Shown: one piece after another, positions 51,564-62,500 of the stretch
Numbering within the stretch: position 1 is the stretch's first letter
How the letters are laid out: every line of letters begins with the position of its first letter
Assembly: GCA_002484335.1 (NCBI GenBank)
Contig: DLJQ01000004.1
Coordinates: 1-64,000 of the forward strand
Reading direction: 5' to 3'
Source: Flavobacteriales bacterium UBA7612
GTDB taxonomy: Bacteria > Bacteroidota > Bacteroidia > Flavobacteriales > Weeksellaceae
Length of the DNA stretch: 64,000 nucleotides
Position numbers and translations under genes: made by a program
Notes under the pieces: generated by a model
Databases searched by the model: none
What the model was told of the DNA's origin: nothing
What the model saw: only the letters and a program-made list of their open reading frames with translations

Positions 51564-53217
51564 TTTTATTTGCTGTTTTAGAAATAGAAATACGTTTTTT
51601 ATCTACGTTTTTAGGAGCTTTAACATTTGTTGTTTTACTTCCCATAACTTGAATAATAGGATTAGAATTTGTTGTTTCAAATTCTACGTTACTTAAATCT
51701 ACATTTTTACTATTGTATATTGTAGCTCCGTTTCCTTCTGAATAAGTAAATTTTACATTTTTTAATTCAACACCATCAGCATCAATAATGTTTAATGCTT
51801 TTTTAGTATCAAAAGTTGAATTTTCTACTTTGATGTTTTGTATGTTCATTTCATTTAATCCACCGATATAAAGGGCTTCATTTGATGAAACAACATTGAT
51901 GTTTTTGAAGAATATATTTTTCATAACAGGAGTTTCTTCTGTTACAGGAATTGCTTTTTCTGTACGTTTTTCATCATCAGCATTTTGGTCTTCTTCTACA
52001 ATAGGAGAATTACCTTCGTAAAACATATTAAAACCAATTGCTTGTGCAGGAATATTTATCATTTCTACATCAGAAATAAAAATATTTTCGATAACACCAC
52101 CACGACCTCTTGTTGTTTTGAAACGTAACCCAATATCTGTTCCAATAAAAGTAGCACCAGATACATGAATGTTACGAACACCACTAGACATTTCACTACC
52201 AACAACAAAACCACCATGAGCATGGTAAACAGTATTATTTTTTATGATTACATTTTCTGTAGGCATAGCTCTGTCTCTACCATCTTTGTCTTTTCCAGAT
52301 TTTATACAGATAGCATCATCACCAACATCAAAAGTGTTGTTGTAAATTAATACATTTTTACATGATTCTAAATCTAATCCATCTCCATTTTGTGAATACC
52401 AAGGATTACGAACATTTAAGTTACGGATAATTATATTTGAACTCATAAGAGGATGAATATTCCATGCAGGAGAATTTTGGAATGTAGGTCCATCTAATAA
52501 AACACGATCAGAGTTTACAATACTAACCATTACAGGACGTAAAAAGTCATGAACTTTTTCATATTCAGCTTCTGTAATTTTATCAGGAACATTGAAATTA
52601 GAACTTAATTTATAACCCAATTTTGAACTTTCTGAAGGAAACCATATTTTTTTGTCATCAGATAAAACACCACCAGAAGCAACTAAGTTTTTCCATTGCC
52701 CATCTGTCATTTTACCTTTTTTTACATATCGCCAAGCATCACCATTACCATCAATAGTTCCATTTCCTGTAATTGCAATGTTTTGTGCGTTTTTAGCAGA
52801 AATAGGAGAAACAGTACGAATAGTATTTAAACCTTCGAAACTTGTTTTTGTAAGTGGATAATCACTAAAGTCTTTACTAAATATAAGTAAGGCTCCATCA
52901 GCCAGATGTAAGTTAATATTACTTTTAAGTTCAATAGGTCCTGTTAACCAAATTCCTCTTGGAATAACAACAGTACCTCCACCTTTGTTGCTTGTTTCGG
53001 AAATTGCTTTGTTAATGGCATTTGTATTTTTAATTTTACCACCAGCCTTGGCTCCAAATTCTGTAATTTGTACTGAATAATTTTTGAAGCTCGTTTCTTT
53101 TACTCGTGGCATATTAAATTCAATTCCTTTGTAGATGTTTTCATCTACCTGTGCATTCATTTGCGATGAACATCCTAGAGTTATCGCTAAGGCAATTAGT
53201 TTAAAATATTTCCTCAT
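51550..53217 (-). CDS. GH28 polygalacturonase
   Basis: The 555-residue exported beta-helix enzyme hydrolyses alpha-1,4-galacturonan (or rhamnogalacturonan). A signal peptide ends in MNAQ. The GH28 catalytic aspartates are in NGDGLDLESC and VGDDAICIKSGKD, the conserved His in HGGFVVGSEMSSGV, and the substrate Arg/Lys in RFKTTRGRGG. Residues about 175-220 insert a long loop before the catalytic region, and the C-terminus is basic (KRISISKTANKNAIK). Exo- versus endo-action cannot be told. Confidence 0.93.
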   Translation of the reverse strand: MRKYFKLIALAITLGCSSQMNAQVDENIYKGIEFNMPRVKETSFKNYSVQITEFGAKAGGKIKNTNAINKAISETSNKGGGTVVIPRGIWLTGPIELKSNINLHLADGALLIFSKDFSDYPLTKTSFEGLNTIRTVSPISAKNAQNIAITGNGTIDGNGDAWRYVKKGKMTDGQWKNLVASGGVLSDDKKIWFPSESSKLGYKLSSNFNVPDKITEAEYEKVHDFLRPVMVSIVNSDRVLLDGPTFQNSPAWNIHPLMSSNIIIRNLNVRNPWYSQNGDGLDLESCKNVLIYNNTFDVGDDAICIKSGKDKDGRDRAMPTENVIIKNNTVYHAHGGFVVGSEMSSGVRNIHVSGATFIGTDIGLRFKTTRGRGGVIENIFISDVEMINIPAQAIGFNMFYEGNSPIVEEDQNADDEKRTEKAIPVTEETPVMKNIFFKNINVVSSNEALYIGGLNEMNIQNIKVENSTFDTKKALNIIDADGVELKNVKFTYSEGNGATIYNSKNVDLSNVEFETTNSNPIIQVMGSKTTNVKAPKNVDKKRISISKTANKNAIK

Positions 53218-53220
53218 TTT

Positions 53221-54033
53221 TTAATGTGTTGTATTGTTAATGATTTTTTTTAATTCTGTAAAAACTAAAGCAGCAACTGCTTTTGCACCTTCAATTTGAA
53301 AATGTGTATTATCTTTTTGTCCATTTGGATAAGCAACATATTTGTTAGCTCCAAAATTCATAAAGTAAATGTCTGTAACGTATTTTTCTCCTTTTTTTGA
53401 GAAAAAATTCATCGATATTGTATTTAGATCTAAAAATGGAACATTCATTTCTTTTGCTACTTCTTCTGCAGCTTTTGGATATTCCCCATGAACATTTTCT
53501 AATTTTCCATTTTTCCAAGGATAGTTTCTTGCCACAGGACTCAAAATAATAGGAAATGCTCCCTTTAGTCTTGTTTGTGAAACATATAAACGTAAGAATT
53601 CTTTGTAACCTTCTATATTTACATAACGTTCTTGTTTGTTTTCTGCACTATCATTATGACCAAATTGAATTAATACATAATCATTTGGCGTTAGATTATC
53701 ATAGACTTCTCGCCATCTCCCTTCTTGAAAAAAAGTACGTGTACTTCTTCCTCCTTTGGCTTTATCTTTTATAGAGACTTGTTTATTTTTTAGTGATTTG
53801 ATATCATTTAAACTATCTTTTACAAAAAATGGTTGAAATTCTTGACCCCAGCCAGCAATAGGATAGCGAGATTTCATATAATCTTTTCCAGGATCATAAT
53901 CTCCAGTGTAATCTGCTACTGTAGAATCTCCTATTAAATAGATAGAAACATTATTGTTTTGTTTGTTTTGTGCTAAGGCAATGAAACTAACAAAAAGTAG
54001 TAATAGACTTGATATGTTGAATTTATTTTTCAT
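53221..54033 (-). CDS. CE12 rhamnogalacturonan acetylesterase, second copy
   Basis: The 270-residue exported SGNH esterase has a signal peptide ending in IALAQ. Motifs are IYLIGDSTVADYTGD (nucleophile Ser), KGGRSTRTFF, VLIQFGHNDSAENK and KDNTHFQIEGA. It shares the family with the gene at 48875 but the two differ throughout, so this is an old duplication or separate acquisition. It lies 2-3 bp from its GH43 and GH28 neighbours. Confidence 0.9.
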   Translation of the reverse strand: MKNKFNISSLLLLFVSFIALAQNKQNNNVSIYLIGDSTVADYTGDYDPGKDYMKSRYPIAGWGQEFQPFFVKDSLNDIKSLKNKQVSIKDKAKGGRSTRTFFQEGRWREVYDNLTPNDYVLIQFGHNDSAENKQERYVNIEGYKEFLRLYVSQTRLKGAFPIILSPVARNYPWKNGKLENVHGEYPKAAEEVAKEMNVPFLDLNTISMNFFSKKGEKYVTDIYFMNFGANKYVAYPNGQKDNTHFQIEGAKAVAALVFTELKKIINNTTH

Positions 54034-54035
54034 TT

Positions 54036-55652
54036 TTATTTGTTATTAGTCATTCTGAAATAATCAAAATCTGCATAACCTCCACGTTTAGTTTCTTTGG
54101 AACTAATACTATATAATCCAACTTTAGCTCCAATCCATTTCCCTGGTTTGGCTTGAAATGTAGAACCTATATCTGTATATTTTTTTCCATTTTCACTATA
54201 ACTAAATTGGCAAATACCATTTGGCTCAATAACCTTTACTTGTAAATATACTTCGTTACTCTTAAGTTTTGTTTCAAATAATATTTTTTCTACATTATTT
54301 TTCTCTGCTTTTTCAGCATTAATCAATTGTATATAATACCCATCTGGTTTATTTGTAATAACAATAGCTTGATAATCTGTTCCCATGATTAGTAATCCAG
54401 CTGTTTTTCCATAATTAGCATCCTCAGGTACTAACTTAACTTTTGTAGATGCTGTGAAGTTAGGTGAAGGAAATTTTTGAGTTAACAAATTGGGTACATT
54501 CCATAAATTATTTGAATTTTCTGGGGTTTTTATAGAGAATAAACGTAAGAAATTCTGATTTTGTAATTTACTGTACCAGATTATATTGGGGTTTGCACTC
54601 CATTGCCATTGTAAACCAATATCTTTCCCATCAAATTCATCTGTTTCTGGAGGATTAATAATAGGACTCTTTTTAGTAACAGTAGGTTTTTTATAGGTTA
54701 ATACAGGTTCTCCAATACCATTTTTATCATTGTCTATACCCATAAATGGCCAATCATTTATCCATTTCATTGGTTGTAAGTGAACGATTCTTCCTCCAGC
54801 ATCAACATCCTGAAAATGATAAAACCAATCTTCGCCTGTTCCACTGTCTACCCATGCACCTTGATGAGGTCCATTGATTGGTGTTTTTCCTTGTTCTAGT
54901 ACTATTTTTTCATCGTAAGGGCCGTAAATATTTTTTGACCTTAAAACTAACTGCCAACCAGTTGCTACGCCACCAGCAGGAGCAAAAATGTAATAATATC
55001 CATTTCTTTTATATACTTTAGGTCCTTCTACAGTAGGGTGATGCTCGTGTCCATCAAAAATGTGAGTACCTTTGTCAATGACTTTTGTTCCATCAGGAGT
55101 CATTTTTTTTATTGTTAATAAACTTTTTACACCAGCTCTACTACCTGCCCAACCATGAACAATATATGCATCTCCATTATCGTCCCAAAATGGACAAGCA
55201 TCAATCAATCCTTTCCCTTCTTCAACCAAAATAGGATCATCCCATTTTCCAAAGGGATCTTTAGTTTTTACCATGTAAATTCCAAAATCGGGATCACCCC
55301 AATAAATATAATATTCATTGTTATGAAAGCGAATGCTTGGAGCCCAAACACCATCGCCACGTTTTACAGTAGAAAAATGATTTTTTGGAAAAACTTCTGG
55401 TAATGCATAGTTTACTAGCTTCCAATTTACCATGTCATTTGAATGGAGTATTGGTAAACCTGGAGCTTCATTGAAGCTGGAAGCAGTCATAAAAAAATCA
55501 CTTCCAACTCGAATGGCATCAGGATCTGAATAATCTGCATATAGAATAGGATTTCTATATGTTCCATTTCCTAAATCGGCTATCCAAGTTTGGGCTTTAG
55601 ATACTTGAAAGGTTAATAAAAATGATGATATTATAAAAAATATTTTTTTCAT
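54036..55652 (-). CDS. GH43 glycosidase with C-terminal beta-sandwich domain
   Basis: The 538-residue exported enzyme has a signal peptide ending SKAQ. The five-bladed propeller catalytic domain carries the base Asp in YADYSDPDAIRV, the modulator Asp in GLIDACPFWDD, and the general acid Glu in HPTVEGPKVY. Residues about 340-538 are a concanavalin-like sandwich (DFDYF near the end), as in beta-xylosidase/arabinofuranosidase subfamilies. Its likely role is trimming arabinan or galactan side chains of rhamnogalacturonan; the subfamily (perhaps GH43_12) is not certain. Confidence 0.9.
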   Translation of the reverse strand: MKKIFFIISSFLLTFQVSKAQTWIADLGNGTYRNPILYADYSDPDAIRVGSDFFMTASSFNEAPGLPILHSNDMVNWKLVNYALPEVFPKNHFSTVKRGDGVWAPSIRFHNNEYYIYWGDPDFGIYMVKTKDPFGKWDDPILVEEGKGLIDACPFWDDNGDAYIVHGWAGSRAGVKSLLTIKKMTPDGTKVIDKGTHIFDGHEHHPTVEGPKVYKRNGYYYIFAPAGGVATGWQLVLRSKNIYGPYDEKIVLEQGKTPINGPHQGAWVDSGTGEDWFYHFQDVDAGGRIVHLQPMKWINDWPFMGIDNDKNGIGEPVLTYKKPTVTKKSPIINPPETDEFDGKDIGLQWQWSANPNIIWYSKLQNQNFLRLFSIKTPENSNNLWNVPNLLTQKFPSPNFTASTKVKLVPEDANYGKTAGLLIMGTDYQAIVITNKPDGYYIQLINAEKAEKNNVEKILFETKLKSNEVYLQVKVIEPNGICQFSYSENGKKYTDIGSTFQAKPGKWIGAKVGLYSISSKETKRGGYADFDYFRMTNNK

Positions 55653-55654
55653 GT

Positions 55655-56869
55655 TTATCGATTTAATTCTAAAGATGCTTTTATAAAAGGTCCAGTTCCT
55701 TTAGGATCATTTGCACGTATAGGTTCATTGACATAATAATCGAAGGAACCATCTCGGTATGGATTACCTCCTAAACCAGCAACAGAGCAACATTTTTCTA
55801 AGTTTACAATACCATTTTTATCAACTTTGATAAATTCTTTAAGAATTCCTTCGTATCCTTTTTTAGCATTTTTTAAGTATTTTTTAGGTAAATAACCTTT
55901 ATTTACACCTTTTGCAAGTGTATAAACAAACATAGAAGAACCTGTGGCTTCTAGGTAATTTCCTTTTTTATCTCCTAAATCTAATACTTGATACCAAGTA
56001 CCAGATTTATCTTGAACTTTTACAATTGCTTCTGCATAATTATTTAGGTAATTAATCAATTTTTGACGACCAGGATGTTCATTAGGTAAATAATCTAGTA
56101 CATCTACTATTGCCATTCCATACCATCCCATAGCACGAGACCAAAAATGTTGAGATAAGCCGGTTTCTTTATTAGCCCAAGCTTGTTCTTTACTCTCGTC
56201 CCAACCATGATAGTACAATCCAGTTTTTGAATCACGATTATACTTTTCAATTAAATCAAATTGTAAAACTATTTTATCAAATGATTTTTTAGCTTTATTA
56301 TCAGTTTCGAATATTGCTGCATATTTTGCATGAAATGGTTCAGCCATATAAGCTCCATCTAACCAAATTTGATAAGGATAAATTTGTTTATGCCAATAAC
56401 CACCTTCTGAGGTTGTTGGTTGTTCTGCTAATTGTTTGTCTAAAGTATCAATTGCTATTTTAAAACGATTTTCTTTTGTTTTTTCATATAAATCAATAGT
56501 TACGTCACCAGTTCTAATCATGTCCAAATTATAATTTTTGAATTTATAAGTTTGTATAACACCATCTTTATCAATCATTCTATTTGCAAAATCATAGATA
56601 TAATTATAGATGTTTTGATTATTTGTTTGTTCATAAACTTTATACATTGCGTCTAAAACAACACCATTTGTATAACTCCAGCGAGGTTTCTTTTGAAAAT
56701 CTAGGAGAGTAGGATCCGGAAAACGAATAGTTTCTGAAATAGCCATTCTCTCAGACCATTTTAATTTGGGATTTACTAAAATTTCTGTACTATTTTTTGT
56801 TTGGCTAGAACACGATATTCCTATGAATAAGGCTAGTGTATTAATTGTATAAGAAATAATTGACTTCAT
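55655..56869 (-). CDS. GH105 unsaturated rhamnogalacturonyl hydrolase (YteR-like) lipoprotein
   Basis: The 404-residue (alpha/alpha)6-barrel enzyme removes the unsaturated uronate left at the non-reducing end by pectin or rhamnogalacturonan lyases. The lipobox is GISC (Cys20), so it is membrane-anchored. Family segments include YPYQIWLDGAYMAEPF with the catalytic Asp, HFWSRAMGWYGMAIVDVL, SGTWYQVLDLGDKKGNYLEATGSSMF and CCSVAGLGG. Its product feeds KdgF at the operon end. Confidence 0.92.
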   Translation of the reverse strand: MKSIISYTINTLALFIGISCSSQTKNSTEILVNPKLKWSERMAISETIRFPDPTLLDFQKKPRWSYTNGVVLDAMYKVYEQTNNQNIYNYIYDFANRMIDKDGVIQTYKFKNYNLDMIRTGDVTIDLYEKTKENRFKIAIDTLDKQLAEQPTTSEGGYWHKQIYPYQIWLDGAYMAEPFHAKYAAIFETDNKAKKSFDKIVLQFDLIEKYNRDSKTGLYYHGWDESKEQAWANKETGLSQHFWSRAMGWYGMAIVDVLDYLPNEHPGRQKLINYLNNYAEAIVKVQDKSGTWYQVLDLGDKKGNYLEATGSSMFVYTLAKGVNKGYLPKKYLKNAKKGYEGILKEFIKVDKNGIVNLEKCCSVAGLGGNPYRDGSFDYYVNEPIRANDPKGTGPFIKASLELNR

Positions 56870-56880
56870 GTATATGGCTA

Positions 56881-57873
56881 TTATAAACGATTATTTTTTT
56901 GTAATTGAGTTAATTTTACATTTAAGTCATTGTAAAATTCTTTTTCATTTTTTATACCATTAGGTTCTTGTTCCCATGCTGCTAAAATATAATATGAGAT
57001 ACCTTTTGTTGTCGGTTTAAAAACTATTAAATGATCATGCTGTCCATCAACAATATTTTCTACTTCAGAAGTTTTATAGAAAATAGCCATACCAAGTAAA
57101 TCTGTTTTACTTACTAATGTTTGTGCACCATAAGTTGCTATATAGCCCCAAGATCCATCTTCACTTTTCTTTTGTTGTAAAGGGATTTCTTTAAATTTAA
57201 CGATTCCTGTACATAATCCATTTGTATTGACAGATGTTTTTAGTTCAAATTTAGAGAAACGATCATAAGGAAATATAGACACATTAGCTTTTATATCAGT
57301 AGTGTGATTTTCAGTTTTCCATTCAGTATAATTAATTTCATATCCAGAAGATTTTTTTCCATTATTTACTTTGACATGTGTGTCTTTTACATCATTGAAA
57401 TGAGCAACTGTTCCATTCACTAAACGACCAAAACCACCAATTCCTAAAGCTTTTCCAGATTTTAATATATCTTGTCCCCATGGTTGAGGGTTATGATAAG
57501 AATCAAATCCATCTTGCCCAACTTCTTTTAAAACTGAATTTTTCACTTTTTTACCATAGATATCTACAGCATTTCTCCAGTCTAAATATAAACGAAATGC
57601 AACGTTTTGATTTTCCCATCCAGGACCTTCATAACGAATGTCAAAAGAATGATCTGTATGTTGCGGATCTAAAGTTAATTCTTGTACATTTTTAAAAGTA
57701 CCTCCTACATATTCTTTGTGTCCTCTTTTTCCATCTACCCATTCACCACCTTCTTTAACAGATATTTCGGCATATGTTAGACCTTTTTGTCCATCAATTG
57801 TAGATTGATTTTGTTTACTGCAAGAAAAAATAGCAATTGAGGCAAATAGAATTGAATATTTAAAATTTTTCAT
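56881..57873 (-). CDS. DUF4861 family lipoprotein
   Basis: The 330-residue lipoprotein has lipobox IFSC (Cys18). It shows the DUF4861 pattern: FDIRYEGPGWENQNVAFRLY, DWRNAVDIYGK, SYHNPQPWGQDILK and FNDVKDT. DUF4861 proteins recur in pectin, alginate and ulvan PULs, which suggests a glycan-processing or glycan-binding role, but the activity here is not established. It is 11 bp from the GH105 gene and 96 bp from susD across a hairpin, so it opens the enzyme part of the operon. Confidence 0.88.
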   Translation of the reverse strand: MKNFKYSILFASIAIFSCSKQNQSTIDGQKGLTYAEISVKEGGEWVDGKRGHKEYVGGTFKNVQELTLDPQHTDHSFDIRYEGPGWENQNVAFRLYLDWRNAVDIYGKKVKNSVLKEVGQDGFDSYHNPQPWGQDILKSGKALGIGGFGRLVNGTVAHFNDVKDTHVKVNNGKKSSGYEINYTEWKTENHTTDIKANVSIFPYDRFSKFELKTSVNTNGLCTGIVKFKEIPLQQKKSEDGSWGYIATYGAQTLVSKTDLLGMAIFYKTSEVENIVDGQHDHLIVFKPTTKGISYYILAAWEQEPNGIKNEKEFYNDLNVKLTQLQKNNRL

Positions 57874-57904
57874 GATTATAATATTTTTTATGGTTTTTAA
57901 AAGT

Positions 57905-57938
57905 TTTTTAAAAGATGTCCTCTTTTACAAGGACACCT
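57905..57938 (-). terminator. Intra-operon terminator/attenuator after susD
   Basis: On the minus strand AGGTGTCCT pairs with AGGACATCT (one mismatch), loop TGTAAAAG, followed by TTTT. It is 32 nt past the susD stop and would lower transcription of the enzyme genes relative to susCD. Confidence 0.7.
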
Positions 57939-57969
57939 TAGGAAAATGAAAATAAGTGAAAATTATATG

Positions 57970-59580
57970 TTAATAGGCTGGATTTTGTTTGAAATCTGGG
58001 TTTTTATTAAGATCAATAGCTGATTGAGGAATAGGTCTTAAAATTTTTAAATTTCCATTGTTTCCAATAAAATTCGATTGTTGAATCAGAAAGTTATATT
58101 TTGAAGCTCTTTCTACAAGTTTTCCTGTTCTCTTTAAGTCAAACCAACGATTATATTCTCCAAGCATTTCTCTTGCTCTTTCATCTAAAATAAAATCGAT
58201 ATCAAGTTGACTAGAGGTAATATTACTTACACCTGCTCTACGACGAACTTCATTGATACGTTCTAATCCTTTTGAAGTGTTTCCTGATTTTAAATAAGCT
58301 TCAGCGGCAATTAAATAAGTATCAGATAAATGAGCTAAAATAATATCTCTTGTGTTAGAATTTTTTCCAAATTGAGCAGAAGGATCATCAAATTTCTTTA
58401 CAGGAATGGTTTGATAATCAAAATTTGGATTGTTTTCAGCTGCATATGATCCATATTCATGATATTCTACATTTGGATGATTAGTAATGTATTGCGTCTT
58501 ATAAGTTGTATTTCCTGCATACCATTTTGGTTCATAATAGTGTGCAACAATTAATTCATTGTGATCTGTTTTGTCAAAATAATCAAAATAACGTTCATAA
58601 ACTTCTGTCATAAAAGTAGATTTCCATCTTGTATCATCTTCAGTATATAAATCTATAGCAAATTGAGTAGGGCATAAGCTATATGTTCTATACGGTGCAT
58701 CACCAGCTACCTCGCTTCCACCTTGGTAAGGACCAAAATAACTTCCTTGAGGATGCCCAAGTGTAAGAGGAGATGTGGCAGCAGATTCTGAACTATATTG
58801 AACAGAGAAAATTACTTCTGAGTTTATTTCATTTTTAGGTCTCCAAAAATCTTCGAAAGTAAGAGATAAACTCTGCCCTCCAATTGCATCATCAGCATAT
58901 TGAGCAGCTAATCGAAAATCATCACTTGTTCCAAATGTCTCATATCCTTTTGTTAAGTATACTTGAGCTAATAAATTTTTAACAGCTCTAGCATTCACAC
59001 GACCATTATATATTGAATTATCAACTAAAGGCAATGCACTTTCTAATTCTTGTATAATAAATTTATAAACGTCTTCAGCAGGAGTTCTACTAAAACTAAG
59101 CTGAGGAGTATTGATATAATCTGTTACTAAACTTACATCACCATAAGTTTGAACTAATAAAAAATAAGAATTAGCTCTTAAAAATTTTAATTCTCCGATT
59201 TGTCGTTGTAATACATTTGTTTGTGCAGTTTTATCAGCATAATACATGCCCATATTAATGGTCTGTATTGCAGCATAACATGTTTTATATAAATGATCTA
59301 CACCGTCAGAAAAACCATTTAAATTAGTATACTCACTTAATCCAGGAGGTTCAGCAGTTCTTCCTCGTGCATACAAATCCGTTCCAGCTACAAATAACCA
59401 TGGATCTTTACCATAAATATTTTTTAACTGAGCATAATTAGCATTAACTAATGAGGCAAATCCATCGGCTGTTGTGTAAAATTCTTCAGCAACAGCATTG
59501 GAAAGATTTTCTTCTTCTAAATAATCATTACAAGAATATGTAGTACTAAGAGCAAGTAATAATATAATTATTTTTTTCAT
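57970..59580 (-). CDS. susD: SusD/RagB-family lipoprotein (pectin PUL)
   Basis: The 536-residue lipoprotein has lipobox TYSC (Cys17) followed by NDYLEEE. SusD segments include GELKFLRANSYFLLVQTYGDV, AYLKSGNTSKGLERINEVRRRAGV and RAREMLGEYNRWFDLKRTGKLV. It is the surface lid for the adjacent SusC, 10 bp upstream in the transcript. It is longer than the beta-glucan SusD (536 versus 478), fitting a different ligand. The released hairpin just downstream separates it from DUF4861. Confidence 0.95.
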   Translation of the reverse strand: MKKIIILLLALSTTYSCNDYLEEENLSNAVAEEFYTTADGFASLVNANYAQLKNIYGKDPWLFVAGTDLYARGRTAEPPGLSEYTNLNGFSDGVDHLYKTCYAAIQTINMGMYYADKTAQTNVLQRQIGELKFLRANSYFLLVQTYGDVSLVTDYINTPQLSFSRTPAEDVYKFIIQELESALPLVDNSIYNGRVNARAVKNLLAQVYLTKGYETFGTSDDFRLAAQYADDAIGGQSLSLTFEDFWRPKNEINSEVIFSVQYSSESAATSPLTLGHPQGSYFGPYQGGSEVAGDAPYRTYSLCPTQFAIDLYTEDDTRWKSTFMTEVYERYFDYFDKTDHNELIVAHYYEPKWYAGNTTYKTQYITNHPNVEYHEYGSYAAENNPNFDYQTIPVKKFDDPSAQFGKNSNTRDIILAHLSDTYLIAAEAYLKSGNTSKGLERINEVRRRAGVSNITSSQLDIDFILDERAREMLGEYNRWFDLKRTGKLVERASKYNFLIQQSNFIGNNGNLKILRPIPQSAIDLNKNPDFKQNPAY

Positions 59581-59590
59581 AATAAACTTG

Positions 59591-62500
59591 TTAAAATTTT
59601 AAACTTAATCCTAATTGGTAGGTTATAGAACTAACACGACCAACACCTAATGAAGCAGTAGCCCATTCAGGATCATATCCATTATAATTTGTAATCACAA
59701 AAGGATTGATAACATTCGCATATACTCGTAAAGAATTTATTGCACCAATACTAGAAAGTGTTTCTTTTTTGAAAGTATAACCTAATGCAATATTTTTGAT
59801 TTTTACAAATGAAGCATCTCTGTAATAACCAACTTTATTGTCTCTCCAATATGTACCTTCATTTAAAGGTTGTGGAGCTGAATTTGAATATTGAGCAGCT
59901 ATTCCAGCATTGTTTTCTGGGATAAACCAATCCATATTTAATTTTGAACGGCCTCGATCATAAACATTTGTGAAATTTTCATGGAAAGGAGAATATGCTA
60001 ATACACCTTGAACAATAATTACGGATGCAGAAAGATCAAATTGCCCAACTTTTAATGTCGTAAATATACTTCCTGACCAATCAGGATCAGAATTTCCTAA
60101 AATAGTTCTATCTTCTCCAGTAATTTTACCATCACCATTCAAATCCTTTACTTTGGCTTGTCCAACAGTTTGGCCATATCGTTTTGCTTCTTCTTCCTGA
60201 TCTGGTTGCCAAACACCATCAAAAACATAATTATAATATGAGTTGATTGATTTACCAATAAATAAATTATTACCTATATCATCTACTTCACTTTGACCAT
60301 AAATAGATTTTATTTTGTTTACATTCTTAGTGAATGTAAATGTTGTTTCCCAACTTACTTTTGGAGTTTGTATATTTTTAGTTGTTAAAGCAATTTCAAT
60401 CCCCTTATTACTAACCGATCCAATATTACCATTGATGTATGACCATCCTGTTTCATAAGGTAATTGTTGAGCCATTAATAAATCATCAGACAATTTATCA
60501 TATACATCAATAGATCCACTAATTCTATTTCTAAAAAAACCAAAATCTAAACCAAGATTAAATTCTCTTGTTTTTTCCCAAGTCAAATTAGGGTTTGCTA
60601 TTTTTCCAGGTAACCAACCATTAGCTATTGTTCCGTTATAATCATAATAAAGTTGCTCTGTTAATAAGTTAGTTGTTGAATATGGTTCTATAATATTATT
60701 CCCTGTATGACCCCAGCTTGCTCTCAATTTTAATTCAGATACAGTAGAGCTACCTTTCAAGAATTCTTCATTGTTAATTTTCCATGCAACAGCAGCTGAC
60801 GGAAAGTATTCCCATTTATTTCCTTCAGACAAAAGAGAAGAACCGTCTGTACGAATAGAAGCAGTAACAAGATACTTGTCTAATAATGAGTAATTAACTC
60901 TTAAAGCAAAAGAACTTAATGTTTGTTTAATATAGTTTGATGCTATATTGAAAGAATTTTGCGAACCAGAACCTATGTTATGATAACCAGTTTCGAAAGG
61001 TATATTTCTAGCACTTTGTAAAGATGTTTCTGTTCTACTTGAATAAATACTTTGTAATGCCAAGATATTAAAATCATGTATTTCATTCACTTTAAAATGT
61101 GCATTGATTTGGTTATCCCATGTGTAGTTAAAGTGCTCTGTTCTATTAATTTCTGCTGAAGGTAGATTGTTGTTGTTTGCACCTACAGAAGTTAATGCAC
61201 CCCAAGCTTCACCTTTTCTTCTAGAGTCATAGTTTGCAGAAAATGTAGTTTTTAATGAAAGCCAATCTAAAGGACGATATTCAAAGAAAAAATTTCCGAT
61301 ACCATTCCATCTTCTTGTTTCATTTGTTGTATTATTAATCTCTAAGATTGGATTATATGTAGATGTTTTATCTATAACAAAAGCACCTTGTTGATTTGTT
61401 AATTTACCAGGTAATGGCGTTAATTTTGTTTTGCTTTGAAATTCGTAAGGATTTAAAAAAGGATTTAATCTAAATGCTTCTTGCATTGCTATATCAGAAC
61501 CATCTTGTTGTTCCGTTAATGCAAAATTTACAGTTATTCCAGTAGAAAATTTCTCGTTTATTTTATGATCAACACCAACATTGATATTGTATTTATCTAG
61601 AGCTTCTTTTTGTAAATTTCCTTTTTCTTTTTGAACTCCAAGACCAATATTATAACCAATACCATTTTCTGATCGCCCAGACATATTAATATAATTATTC
61701 TGAGTAACTCCAGAACGAAGGACAGCATCGTACCAATCAAAAGATTCGTTGTTATTTACTCGCCTAAGAAATTCACTATTTCTAGTACCTAAAACAGCAT
61801 TACTTAATGTTTGAGCACTAACTTGTCCTGTAACAGGATCTTTACTTGCTGTTGCTAAATAAGCAGATTGATGATAATCCCACCATTTTTGAGGATCCAT
61901 CATTTTAGGTAAACGTGCTACAGCTTTTACACCATAATATGTTTCATAGGAAACAGTAAATTTCCCTTTCGCAGAAGACCCATTTTTTGTTGTTACTATT
62001 ACAACACCATTAGAACCTCTAGATCCATAGATAGCTGTTGAAGATGCATCTTTTAGGATATCTATTCTAGCAATATCTTGAGGATTTAAGAAATCAATAT
62101 CAGTTGTTGGAACTCCATCTACAACAAATAAAGGCTTAGAGGATTCGTTCATTGAATTTTGACCACGAATAATAATATCAAAACCATCTCCAATTCGTCC
62201 AGTTGAAGTACTAATTTGTACACCAGGAACATTACCTTGCATAGCCTCCATTGGATTAGTCATATTTCTTTCTGTCAGTTTAGTGGCATCGATTACACCA
62301 ACTGAACCAGTTAAATCAGATTTTTTAGCTTTTCCATAACCTATTACAACAACTTCGTCTAATGATTTATTTTCATTTTCTAATGCTAAATTATCATCGA
62401 CTGGAATTAGTGTAAGATTAAAATTTTCTGTGCTTTCTATTGGGATTTGCATTGGTTGAAATCCATCAAAGTTTATAGTTAAAATTGAGTTTTCAGGAAC

